Shown piece after piece: positions 28,189 to 39,337 of a stretch of 64,000 bases of DNA. The notes under the pieces are model-generated. The model searched no databases. It was not told the origin of the DNA and was given only the letters and a program-made list of their open reading frames with translations. The DNA lies in assembly GCA_029721515.1 (NCBI GenBank), contig CM056558.1, forward strand, positions 14,539,240 through 14,603,239. The letters run 5' to 3'. Each line of letters opens with the position of its first letter. Position 1 is the first letter of the stretch. Source of the DNA: Synanceia verrucosa (taxonomy: Eukaryota; Chordata; Actinopteri; Perciformes; Synanceiidae). A program made the position numbers and the translations under genes.

Positions 28189-31100
28189 AAAGCATCAAAG
28201 TACTTTTTTGGCACCTGGCAAAAGAGGGCGCTCTCACACAGCCTGTGAGTAATATTGTGGCATCTGGGATTTGTAGTGGGAACATGAAGAGTATAAAGGC
28301 CAATTTATAGTACTCCGTAAAGTGCCGTACGTAGAGACGGAGAGCCCTCTGCGTCGCTGGAGAGCCTGACGGAGAGCCTCTCCGTCCTCTTCGGGCGCAG
28401 GAATTTTTTTTTAACTGTCTGTCAATCTGTCAAGGGAAGACGGAGAAGACAAGGGCTGTGATTGGTCCTCTAGCTGCACCCTGCTGTGAAATGCAGCCCC
28501 TCTCCCTACACAGAAACAGACAGACAGGTCTCCTCTGCAGCAGAGCAGACAGGACAGGAACTAAAGTATCGATTATCCTTGTGAAAGGCAAATCAAACAC
28601 ATTCAACCTGCTCAAAAATATGTTTAATTCATTCAGTAATTATGGCTGGGGTATATTTACACAGAACATACCAAAAGTTGTTGGTTTGCGTTCGCTATTA
28701 TCCGATTTTGTGTTGAAAAGAAAGAGGAAGAGAGACTGAAATCAGTCAATGTTGTTCTCTTCTATCTCCCTCACAAATAATTAAATCATAAAATAGTATT
28801 TTCTCCTGCTTTTATCTGCAATATTAAGGTGAATTGCTTCACTTTCCGAGGGGGTGCATTTCAGCGCAGGGCTGCACAACACGCATCACGACAGATAACG
28901 TAACGGAGTCGGATAACGTATTACGCAGTCGGAGAAGTATTTTCCGGCCTTAAGCAGTATACGCCACGGAGATACAACTTTTTCACTTCTGACACGGTAC
29001 CTGTATTGCAGCCTTTAGTAGGCCAAGACTGATCTCGAGCCGATATGATATCAGTGCGAATCATACATACTTTTATTATTTATTTTGTAGTGTGGAATCC
29101 TCGAAAAGGCTTGATGAAGTGATGTTTCTTAAACACTGAACAATTGTCAGCAACAGTGGGTATGAGGAAAAACTGACACATTTATTTTTAATTAAAGATT
29201 ACACAGGTTAACCTTAAACATAAGACTATTCAATAATTGAAAAGAATAAATAAAAAAATAAATTAGAATACAATAACCTCAATAAATACAAAAATAAGTG
29301 CAAATTAACCACTAGTTTAACTTAATCATAAGCATATACTACAATTAAATATATTAAATAAAAAATAAATTAGAAGACCCTGAAAATCCTCATGCTGTTT
29401 TTTGTGATGCTGCTTCAAGCGAGCAATGAGGTTGGTCGTACTAAACCAAGACAAGTTTTACACTCATCTGCAATGTTTTTTTTGGGACTTAAACTAAAAA
29501 TCCTGCCACACATCTGACATCACTCCTACTCTTTGCTACTTTGTTAGCACCTTAGCACAGCTGTTGTAGTGATCGCTGGGCTCTGCTGCTCGATAGAAGA
29601 GCTGGAGCCCAGTCTGGAATGGACCGATGGTATCTGAGTGCTTCTATCGGAGGTATTAGATGCAGACAGATACAATCCCATACACGTTTTTTGCTAATAT
29701 CGGTCCGATATCAATATGGGATCAGGGCAACTGTTTGGGCCATGAAATTGGATTGGAGCTGAGTGCCCTGATGCAACAAATGATGTTTCAATACTTTAAC
29801 ATACTGGATATAAGCCACTGAAGTGTTCTGTCTTGGTTTCTGCTGGCTCGTCTCTGTCGCAGGTGTATGTGTCGCTCATCCCCATCATCGGAGGAGTGCT
29901 GCTGGCCACCGTGACCGAGCTGTCCTTTGATGTTTCAGGACTCATCAGTGCTCTGGCTGCCACACTCTGCTTCTCTCTGCAGAACATATTCTCCAAAAAG
30001 GTAACTCATTCTCAGGTTGGCCACATGATTGAAAAATGGTCCTTCTTGGTAGGTTTGATGTTATATGCCTGAAACTGATATCCTGTTTTGTGGAGTACAA
30101 AAATGAGAAGAGGGCAACTTGATGTCACAAGCGAGCATTTGCTCTAAACACAATCATGATCCTGTGCAAATTTTTTATTTTTTTTTTTGCTGTCACAGCG
30201 TGTTGACACATTAAGGAGAGGACTGAATGGAGGGGAAAAAAACTTAAATGCTGTATTTCTGAATACTTCATTTGTTTCATTTTCTACGCTGATCATATCC
30301 AAAATTTTCTCGGATTGCCAGTCATTTCCTTAGCACAAGCCCAGCTTTCATCAGTCGTTGCTACTCTACAACAAACTTGAGTGAGTCACAGTCGTCACCA
30401 TTGGAAACGTGAAGAAAATAAGATAAAGAAAAATAACTTGGGCTGTAGAAATTTACGTGTCAAAGCGGATTAGTCCATCATCGTAATTAATCTGATTAAA
30501 AAATTTTAATGCAATTAACCCATGTGCAGCACAGAATGACTCTGAATGTCTCCAATGCATTTCGGGCAGTTGTTCCAAGTAGAGCTACCGGCCCAAATGA
30601 TCACTTGATGAGGTAGTGACAGGAAGCAAAAACAACCAGACTAGTTTGTACTTCTGTGTCTCGTCTCAGTGGAAACCACAGAGCCTCTGAGTCTCTGCAG
30701 ACCTCTAACAGACGAGTTGAACCACTCCTCAGTGGTTGGTCCACACTGAGGCACTCTGTCTGTCTGTGAGCAACAAAGCAGCTTTTGTATTAAAAACATC
30801 TAATGTTTGATTGATATCCACTAAGAAACTCCAACAATCCCCCTCATTGTTCACTGTGGCTGCTCTGATGTTGCTGATCAAGGCTTCCTGAACAGATTAT
30901 GAGCTTCCACAGTCACCAAATATCCACTTCTATAGAGTCCAACTGGAGGTACATCATTCAATCCTGACGCACAAGTATAAGGGAGCAGATGGTTGATTGT
31001 GGATAAATGATTGTTTAAAACTAAGAGACGTTAAAACGTTAAATTGTTTCAAGTTGTGTTGGTGGAACTGTTGAAGGTGTTGATGAAACATGTTCAGTGG

Positions 31101-32945
31101 AGACATACTCCCATCTGTCTTTTTCTCATGCAAATGGAAACATGATAAATATAGATTTATTTGTGATTAATCAAAATGAATCCACAACAACCTGTGATTA
31201 ATCTGATTTAAACATTTTAATCATTTGACAGCCTCAATAATAACAGTAAATGATAAATTAATCAGTTCTGAAACATCTCGGCCCACTCAAAACTGGCTTT
31301 TTAGGTTTTCTGTAATTGTTTCCGTTTTAAGACACACAACTTTACATTGCTATCTCCATGGCAGTTGTGACATTCATTATTGTTTTCTTAATTCTTTCCA
31401 CTTTTAAAGGTGTTGCGTGACACGAGGATCCACCATTTGAGGCTGCTCAATATCCTGGGCTTTAATGCCGTTATCTTCATGCTGCCCACCTGGGTTCTGG
31501 TGGATCTCTCTGTGTTTCTTGTTAACGGAGACATGGTGAGTAGCATTAGCAGCAGTTTGCACAAAATACACACCGCCTACCTACCTGCGACTGGAGCTGA
31601 GCAGCGATGGAGCCTCACCATTGTGCTTTCCTTACAGTCGGAAATATCGGGATGGTCGAGCACTTTCATCCTCCTGCTCATCAGCGGGTTTTGCAACTTC
31701 GCTCAGAACGTCATCGCCTTCAGTGTACTGAACATCGTCAGCCCGCTCAGCTATGCCGTTGCCAACGCCACGAAGAGGATCATGGTCATTAGCATTTCAC
31801 TGCTAATGCTGCGGAACCCAGTCACCATCACAAACGTCTTGGGTATGATGACGGCCATAGTCGGGGTCTTCCTCTACAACAAGGTGAGTGGAGACATCCA
31901 CATGAATGGAGGAAGGAAAGAGGAGAATCAGAAGTCAGTGCTTTTAATTTTAAACTCAGCCATTTGCACCAGGGCTGATCTGTATGACAAACTATTATCA
32001 GCCAATAATATCGGCCCAATTTATCATTAATTTGATCATTTTGCAGTTATTCTGTGCACCATGGCCTTATTTCATCAGTTTTATTGAACAGTTTTCATAA
32101 ACTGAAATAGACTGTCCATCAGCTGATCAAAAGTTTAAGACCACTTCTAAAAAAAAATTAAAAAAAAAAAAAAAACAACCCTAAAATGTTAATCACCTCA
32201 AAAATTTGTTTCGGCATGCTTGATGCTAGTGTTTCCAGGAGGCTAGTGGGAATGTTGCTCCAAGTGGTGAAGATGGCTTCATGGAGGGCATCCACTGTCT
32301 GGAATGTGTGTGTTGTGTTGTGTGTGTGTGTGTATGTATATCACTTTCTATTGTTGTGATGTTCATTTAAGAAAATCAACCTATCTAAACTGAGACACAA
32401 TCATTCGAGAATTTGTGATGTATCAAAGAATCACTTATTTTTCCCACCCCTGGTGTTTCACATGCTCTGACTGCTCTTTGCTCTGCTTACAGTTGTTCTG
32501 TCCTAAACTGCAAACTGCTTGGTACTCTGCCTAAGAGCTGCTCTCCATATCTGTCACTCTCCAACTTGTGGCTGTATGTAAATAGTAAAATGAAGTTACA
32601 CTTAGCATTTCTCTTCACTCTAACTATTTTGATCCACGGGCAGCTGCAACGCCAGGGAAGCAACTCCACACACACCCAGTCATTTAAAATCCATTTGCCC
32701 TTCTTCTCTGCCAACAGGCTAAGTATGACGCCAACAAGGAGAAGAAGCTGCTGCCGAGCACCAAGCAGGACCTGATGTCCTTTGACAACCCAGCACTGGA
32801 GAAGTTCCAGGCCAACGGGTCGGTGCCTTTCTCCCACGGGTCAGAGAAGCAGCACAGCTGGAACAACGTGTTGACCGACCACTTCCAGTACAGCCGGCAG
32901 GCCTACACGACAAACTACAGCAGCAACCAACAGTATGTGGTGTAA
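23597..32945 (+). CDS. slc35e1: Solute carrier family 35 member E1
   Basis: This is a multi-pass protein of the nucleotide-sugar/triose-phosphate transporter superfamily (EamA/TPT fold), expected in Golgi or ER membranes; its substrate is not established. Six exons: 23597-23924, 25665-25735, 29863-30000, 31410-31535, 31638-31883 and 32718-32945. They join in phase to 378 residues (human 410; the human N-terminus is longer and Gly/Pro-rich). Diagnostic stretches are [73 protein letters not shown] and SYAVANATKRIMVISISLLM. The C-terminus has the DHFQYSRQ motif seen in the human protein. The start is the only in-frame ATG near the conserved N-terminus (MAAADRPHVREGIRIVFL). Introns 2 and 3 host a Harbinger-like and a hAT-like element. 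Confidence 0.97.
28134..28187. repeat. (GT)27 microsatellite
   Basis: 54 bases of uninterrupted GT in slc35e1 intron 2. Confidence 0.97.
28296..28951. mobile_element. Harbinger-like MITE with terminal inverted repeats
   Basis: The left end AAGGCCAATTTATAGTACTC and the reverse complement of the right end, AAGGCCGGAAAATACTTCTC, are imperfect terminal inverted repeats. The inside is GC-rich with many ACGGAG/CTCCGT words. There is no coding capacity. The class is assigned by resemblance to fish Harbinger MITEs, and no clear target duplication was found. Confidence 0.65.
30438..31236. mobile_element. 799 bp hAT-like non-autonomous element
   Basis: The left end TTGGGCTGTAGAAATT and the reverse complement of the right end TGAGGCTGTCAAATGATT are imperfect inverted ends. 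Sub-terminal GATTAATCTGATT words occur inverted. It is flanked by 8 bp duplications AAAATAAC (30430-30437) and ATAATAAC (31237-31244), 7 of 8 matching. No transposase remains. It lies in slc35e1 intron 3. Confidence 0.75.
32111..32315 (-). pseudogene. Tc1-like transposase fragment in slc35e1 intron 5
   Basis: A terminal-repeat-like GATCAAAAGTTTAAGACCAC starts the piece. The reverse strand then reads FQTVDALHEAIFTTWSNIPT followed by SLLETL, a Tc1-family transposase C-terminal stretch. The rest of the element is missing. Confidence 0.7.
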
Positions 32946-35900
32946 AGGTGGAGTGTGTCCCCAATCTGGGAGGCTGTCATAGACATTAGCGTGTAGCCGT
33001 CCTCCCAGCAGCATGAGGCTGACCCGCCCCAAACACCAGGCTGAAGGCAAGTGCTGTTTGTTGCGGATAGAAAGAATTCGATGGCCAGTGATGACACTTC
33101 TCCCGCACTCCTTCCTGTCTAACAGCTGTTTGGGCTATGACAGCTCCACTGTATATCATCATTTATTTATTAGTTGGGGATGGTAACGAGAGGAAACAAC
33201 TTAAATCGCCTGTTGTCTGCCAGATTCAGTCACGGTTCTCCAAACACAAAAATGTGCCACAGCAGGTGGACGCATCAAAAGGAGTTGATGAATGATTTGC
33301 ACCTTACTGTCTGGAAATGTCTGATTTTTGTTCACCAGCCACAATTAGGTTTTGGGTTTACTGTCAGAGGAAAAGGCATCAGCCATAATTATGTAATGTA
33401 AAGGCTAACTTGCACCGAAGTAACAGTCAGTACTCAGAGAGCACAGACCTCCGCCAAGGTGGCTTTTTATTTAGTTACCCCCACCACCAAGGAGGTTATG
33501 TTTTCACCGGGACCTGTTCGTGTGTTTGTTTGGAAGTGGCCTAACTTAAAACTGATTCATTTTTGGTGGTGATGTGGAATCGGATCCGATCACCACCAAA
33601 AATTAGTCAGTTTGAAGTTAGGCCGCTCCTGACCAATCCTGAAAATATCGTCAAAATCCGCCCGTAACTTTTAGACACTTCATCTTTATGTCGTGTCGTT
33701 TTTTTTATCACAAGGTACCAGTAATGATGTTGATTACTCTCCAAAAGCTTGAGGCAGACACAACTTGATTTTTGACAATTCATTTTTCACCAGATTTCAT
33801 GCTCTCACCATCAAGACAAAATTGCAATTTGTTTCTGGCTAAAGTCCTGCAAAATGATGACAATTCCCAGCAGCCTCAGCTGTACTTGGCGTTTAATGCT
33901 AATGTTAGCGTGCTAGCATTCTATACTAACACGGTGAACATGTTTACCATCGTCCTTGTGAGCATGTTAGCATGGAAACAGTAGCATTTAGACTGCACTG
34001 CCTTTCCAACATGGTTCGAAATTACAAGTGCCCGGTAAAGAAAAACAACCAAATTTCAAAATTACATTTTAAGAAATCCATTTATTGCATCTGCAAGAAG
34101 CTGATGCTTGTAAACTTGTTGCACATGCATATCAGTAGAAATGCGACTGCCACCATCACAGAGCCTTCATGAGTTTGAGCGAAGATGAACCTTCAGAGTG
34201 AGACCAGTTCTGTTGACCCAGAACAGTCAGTGACCTCCCACTGGTCTCATCCTTTTCCCCAACATAACAAATAGGATGAGTTCACCTTTTGGGTTTGAAA
34301 TGTTCAATAAAAACAAACATGATGTTGATTTAAAACAATGCATCGTTTTCCCCTTTAAAAAAAATAGTTATTGGTACTTACTGATCTGTGACGCTTCTCA
34401 GGCAGAGAAGGTTTCAGTCTGCACCAAAGCTGCTCAATTTTTGGGGGGGATTTTATTTTAATAATACTAATAGAGGATCAATTCAAGTTTGCACATGAAA
34501 CAACTGAATGTGTTCATGACAGATTGTGACAGTCTGTCCTGGTGTTTTAATTCAAAGCATTTTGTAACATTGCTGTGGGTCACTGGACAGATTGAAAGTG
34601 AGACATGCATGAAATCACAGGTTTGGTTTATGCAATTAAAGATTCAACTAATTTCAGGTGGACAAATGGTTTGATTATTATTGTTATTGATCACACTGTC
34701 TGCAAAACTTTAACTTATAGTGATTTATTAATGAAAAGCCTTTGTTGTTACTGTTTGAGCTATTTAATTTAGGAAACATCTGTCACTTGCTTTCCTCCTC
34801 TTATGCACACTGTACATCTCACTGTAGCGATATCATGTTTTTATGTTCTTTTTTGTCATTCACTTGTCTCCAGATCAGGAAGCAACTTTGCATTTCTGTT
34901 CATTTATTTTGGAGGGACAGTACACAGTTAATTGAATTTCTGTAAAAGTGCCAGTTTTTTTTTTTTTTTTTTTATTTAAAATTCAGCTCTAGTCCCTGGT
35001 AGACTGGGTAAAAGTGATCGTATGGTTATATTCTAATGATGTGGCTTTTTTTGGTACAATGTTTGTCCTCTCTGACAAAATGTCACAGTGTTTAGTCTGG
35101 AGGAAAAAGAGCTCTGGGCCTCCCACAGACAAACTAGTATCAATAATTGTCCTTTTTTATAGGGAGAAGTAGCTCATAGAGCTAATATAGTTTGTAGGAT
35201 GTTGGGAACATGTAGCTTTTCTTTTTTTCTCTCCAGTCACACTGTCTGTTTTACAGAAAGATATATAAAGTTTCACACAGACTGACCAGAAAACACCTGC
35301 ATGTTGTCATATTTACGTTAAACAGCCCTGGAATAATTGCTATCTGATTCAAATGTTGATTTATTTTTCTTTTGCTGAGCCTGTAGCTGTAGTTGTTTGT
35401 GTTGAATTGAAGCAGAAATATCAAACTCTCAGCACCACAAATAGCAGCCTCAAAACCTCTGAGTCCTCTGGTTTCAGTATATGTTTTATAAAGGTAGCAT
35501 TTATCTACTGTGATGATTTTGGTTTTAGTTATGCTGGCATGAAAACCTTAAAATTGAATTACCAACATTTTCATGAATAGAGTTACTATGTAATGTGAAA
35601 GCTGAGAATTAACAGTTCAGCTCTGTAACTAACTCAACAGATGGCTCGGTTTTTACAGCCACATGTATCTATTATAACTAAACATAAATGCTCTCATCCC
35701 CTCAAGTTGCTGTTTCAAACATCTTCCCAACACCAAAACCAAGTAGAGCATTTAACAGCGAAAGCAGCAGATCTTTAATAGGAGTTTATGTCATTTTCTA
35801 AGGCAGCCAGATGTTTATTTCACTTAATGTTCTAATGTTACATGATGAAAACTGTCTGAAAATACTACTTCATAAGTAATTGTCCTGACTGATAACTAAA

Positions 35901-37648
35901 TACTAAGCGATCATGACTGCATCTCTAAATGATACACATTTAGAGAATAGCTTTGTTCTTGGTGTTTTTGTCTACAACAGGGGGTCTTTTGTTATTAATG
36001 TTTACTATTTTTGTAAATAACAAAGGGAATAATCTTTTTAATCATTGAAAATGCTTTACAAACAATCATTATTACAGTACAGATATTATTGGCTAAAATA
36101 AAAAGGACACTTCTAGTAGTAATTCATTGCGAGGGGGAGTCATTCTAATACATCAAAACACATGAACAGTTGGAAAAAATTAGATGCTAGATGTTAAAAG
36201 TTAGATGCTAAACAACAGTGTGACAAAAAAAAACTATTCCAACAAAGAAATGACATAAGTCTTTCACAGTTTAGGAATGTAATAATGACATGCAACCTGC
36301 AGAAAGACTACAAGTCATACTTTAACCTTTTGTGGTTAAGCTCACCATGTGCTGCTGCTGCTTGTCTTTAGATTCTCTTGGATTTCTTCATGTTGCCAAA
36401 AGCAGTGTGCAATAAGTTCAGATGTTACGATGCTGAGGCACCACAGGGTGGGGGTGGGCATGATAATATAATTCATATACTACAACATGTAGGACACGTT
36501 GTCGGGCATGAATTCCCTTATGATTTCTTTTTTCCGTATCATGAGGGCTGTTTGTTTCTGGACAATGAGCTAGCTGTTCATTTGGATGTTGGCTCTCCTG
36601 AAAAGCTTTTCACTGGGATATCAATTGTTTATGAATGAAGAAAGAGGAGCTTACTTTGTAAAACTTGTAGAATTATTATTTTTGTGCATCTGCAGTGGGT
36701 CTCGAGGCAGACTTTTTACTTAACTGATGTTTATAGATTTTTTTTTATTTATGGTGTCAAGGTACAAACATGTACAGAAGTGCAGCTGTGCACAGTTTTG
36801 TCTGCTTATGTTTAGTAAATACTATTTTTAAATGTTGGAGGGGAATAAATGCATTATTGAATACTGAACATAGTGAGTAGTTTTATTAATGTCTAAGTAT
36901 TTATACTTTATACATTTTATGAAATGAAGGAGTATTTTCTGCCGCATTAGAATCACAGTAATTGCGATGGCATCGTATTTTGTGTAGATAACTTAAAATA
37001 CTTAACGGTGGTTGGTGTACAAATTCATGCATCTCGAAAGCTTAAGGCCAGATAACCCAGCAGCAACATGAGATCTGTTCTCATGTATGGCTATACAGTA
37101 GAGACAAAGGACACCAAGGCTCAAGCAATGATCTGTAATAAAGTGTGCAAAAAAAAAAAGAAAATCTTTGACAAATAGTGGTGATGCCTTTTGATAGACT
37201 GTTTTGGTGTCCACATGCTCTGTTGAAAATTTAGATTATCGTCCAGTTGGACACAGCCTCCTGATGAAGAGATGCTTGTTCTTCATCCCATACTATCCAT
37301 CTGAGGACTTCATGTGAACTGACTGATAAGGGAGAGGGAGCTGAGGGTGAGGTGATAGGGCATGATGTATGAGGAAGACAGAGAAAGGCACAGCATAAAG
37401 GCTCGGTCATGTGTTATTGTGCACATCTGTACAACATCCTCTCCCCAACCCCAGATGTGCGTCACTGTCTGCTTAGATGCAGAGTAGCTGTCTATTTAAT
37501 AAATACTCCTGAGGGTCCTGTCCAGCTGTGGGTCCACAGAGACATCACAGTCTTCCCGTCCCACTGACAACAGCTCTGAGAGAGCAGCAAACATTCATAG
37601 ATGTTGAACACTCAGTCTGTTTGAAGTCTGGTGGAGGCTCTCTGTGTC
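32946..37648. other. slc35e1 3' UTR and intergenic region
   Basis: No gene is recognised between slc35e1 and the EP4-like receptor. It contains family A repeat pieces (33443-33690), an 18 T run near 34960 and AT-rich DNA. AATAAA at 36844-36849 could end a very long slc35e1 3' UTR, but this is unproven. The open frame at 36378-36638 has no recognisable homology. Confidence 0.45.
33443..33690. repeat. Family A repeat, rearranged fragments (copy 3)
   Basis: AGAGCACAGACCTCCGCCAAGG is followed by a second end, CACCAAGGAGGTTATGTTTTCACC. Then come body phrases in both orientations: CATTTTTGGTGGTGAT, then GATCACCACCAAAAATTAGT, its near reverse complement. Two opposed pieces abut here. Confidence 0.6.
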
Positions 37649-38016
37649 TTACAGAGTGAACTCGATGGTGGCAGGCAGCTGAGTTAGGACGTTTGTGTTG
37701 TGCACCAGCTGGCCGAACACATGGCTGTCCCTCATGAGTTCAGGGCAGAACAGGTTCCTTTGTGTTTTTGGAGATGAGCTGCTGCCTCGTCTGGATAAAC
37801 TCAGTAACCTCCTGAACAGAGACCTCCTGAGGAGGATGTAGATCCAGGGGTCGAGGATGGGGTTAACAGAGGCTATTCGGATAGCAGCCAGGTCAGCTTT
37901 GGGGTCATTTTTCAACATGAAGCAGTTAGCAAACACACAGACCTGAAAAAGAAAACGAGTTAGTATAGCTTCATACATATATTGTAGCCCTCACACACAC
38001 ATGTGTGTGTGTATTT

Positions 38017-38055
<39 letters not shown>

Positions 38056-38316
38056 CATCTAATAAAACATTTAAAATGACTAACGTGCAATAATCATATG
38101 TGCAATAATATTATTGCAATGATTTTTGTGCAATAGCTGCTATCTTCGCTGTAACTGTAAATGTACAAATATTCTTATCTTTTTTTATATTAACTGTTTA
38201 TATTATTTACTACTGTCTTTTTCTCTTTGGGGTCGGGGTAGCGCTCCTAATTTCGTTGTACTCCCTGGAACAAAATGATAGTAAAGGCTTTTAACTTGAA
38301 TGATTGTGTGAGTGTA

Positions 38317-38354
<38 letters not shown>

Positions 38355-39337
38355 CTTTTTCATTATTTTCCAGCTTCCCCAACTAAAATCAAGGTTATTA
38401 TTCTTTAATTTAAAATACATTTTTCCTCGGTTTTTATCTTGTTTTTAGACATCTCTTTCTTCATGTGTACATTTTTACGCACAAATGGATTTATCCATAG
38501 CCAATTATTGCCAATGCTGCACTGACTCACCACCAAAGGGGCTGAACAGGCCAGAACCACCACGGAGGTCATCAGCAGCACCGCGATCATCTGCGTCTCT
38601 GCAGCCGAGGACAGAGCCCTCCACCTCTGCCGGACGCTGGCTCTGGTGACGGGCCGCTGCACTGTCCTCTGCCTCATGAGCAGCAGGGCTCCGCACACCG
38701 CCAGGTTCAGAACGATGGTGCCCAGGATGAGCAGCAGGCTGACGGCGCCGTACAGGATGGAGTAAGCGGTGGCCACCTGCTCATGTGTCCCCCAGTCGAT
38801 GAAGCACCAGGTACCGGACGGTTGCAGCTCGCTTGACGACATGCCCATCATCGGGAGGCAGCAGAAGAAGATGTGACTAATGTAAATGAAGAAAAGGAAC
38901 TTTTGCGCAAAGCATCGGCCCACCCCCCACCTCTGGTAGGTGTACGGGCAGCATATAGCCAGGTGCCGCTCTGCTGCCATGGCGCATATGATGCTAAGTC
39001 CCGTTAAACCAAAAAACAGCAGCAGAAAGGAGTGAAACTCGCAGACATGGTGGTGCTTGAGCACATTTGGGTCCAGATAGTTGGCTATGGTGAGCGGACT
39101 GGCCAGGCAGGTGCCCAGCAGGTCCGTCACCGCCAGACCGCAAACCAACGTGTAGAAAGCCGAAGACTTCCTCTCCTGTCTTGATACTGAAAGGACGATT
39201 ATTGCAGTTAAATTCCCGATTGCGCCGCCAGCGAACATAAAAATTGGTAAAGCGATTGTCGTCTCGGTCGATTGTGAATTTTGAATCAGCGTCTGGTTTA
39301 TGGAGACCGATCCGTGCGTAAAGTTCGGGGTCTCCAT
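37649..39337 (-). CDS. ptger4c: Prostaglandin E2 receptor, EP4-like
   Basis: This is a Gs-type rhodopsin-family receptor for PGE2 at the plasma membrane. There are two coding exons, 38531-39337 and 37649-37942, giving 366 residues. Possible N-glycosylation sites are NFT (5) and NQT (14). TM2 has TDLLG (Asp72), TM3 ends in ERH (residues 123-125) in place of ERY, and the prostanoid-receptor signature GTWCFIDW is at about 175-182 in ECL2. TM7 has AIRIASVNPILDPWIYILLR, where Arg291 is the residue known to pair with the prostaglandin carboxylate. The single intron before TM7 is typical of prostanoid receptors. The C-tail is only about 57 residues, far shorter than mammalian EP4. The start at 39337 has a strong Kozak context (GCGATGG); the frame stays open 120 codons upstream. 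EP4 membership is firm; the paralogue letter 'c' is inferred. Confidence 0.9.
38003..38351. repeat. Microsatellites in the receptor intron
   Basis: CA/TG tracts at about 37992-38048 and a (TG)n tract at about 38318-38351 lie in the 588 bp intron. Confidence 0.9.

Larger units (their letters stand above)
25736..29862 (+). other. slc35e1 intron 2
   Basis: This 4.1 kb intron has no exon-like sequence. It contains a (TG)27 microsatellite, a Harbinger-like MITE (28296-28951) and a region at about 29030-29760 rich in GATATCGG/CCGATATC words that looks like a further decayed DNA transposon. The remainder is unremarkable AT-rich DNA. Confidence 0.6.

Noticed and set aside
36378..36638. 86-codon frame MDFFMLPKAVCNKF...
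   Set aside because: No recognised family, no splice or promoter context, and it lies in the likely slc35e1 3' UTR or intergenic DNA.
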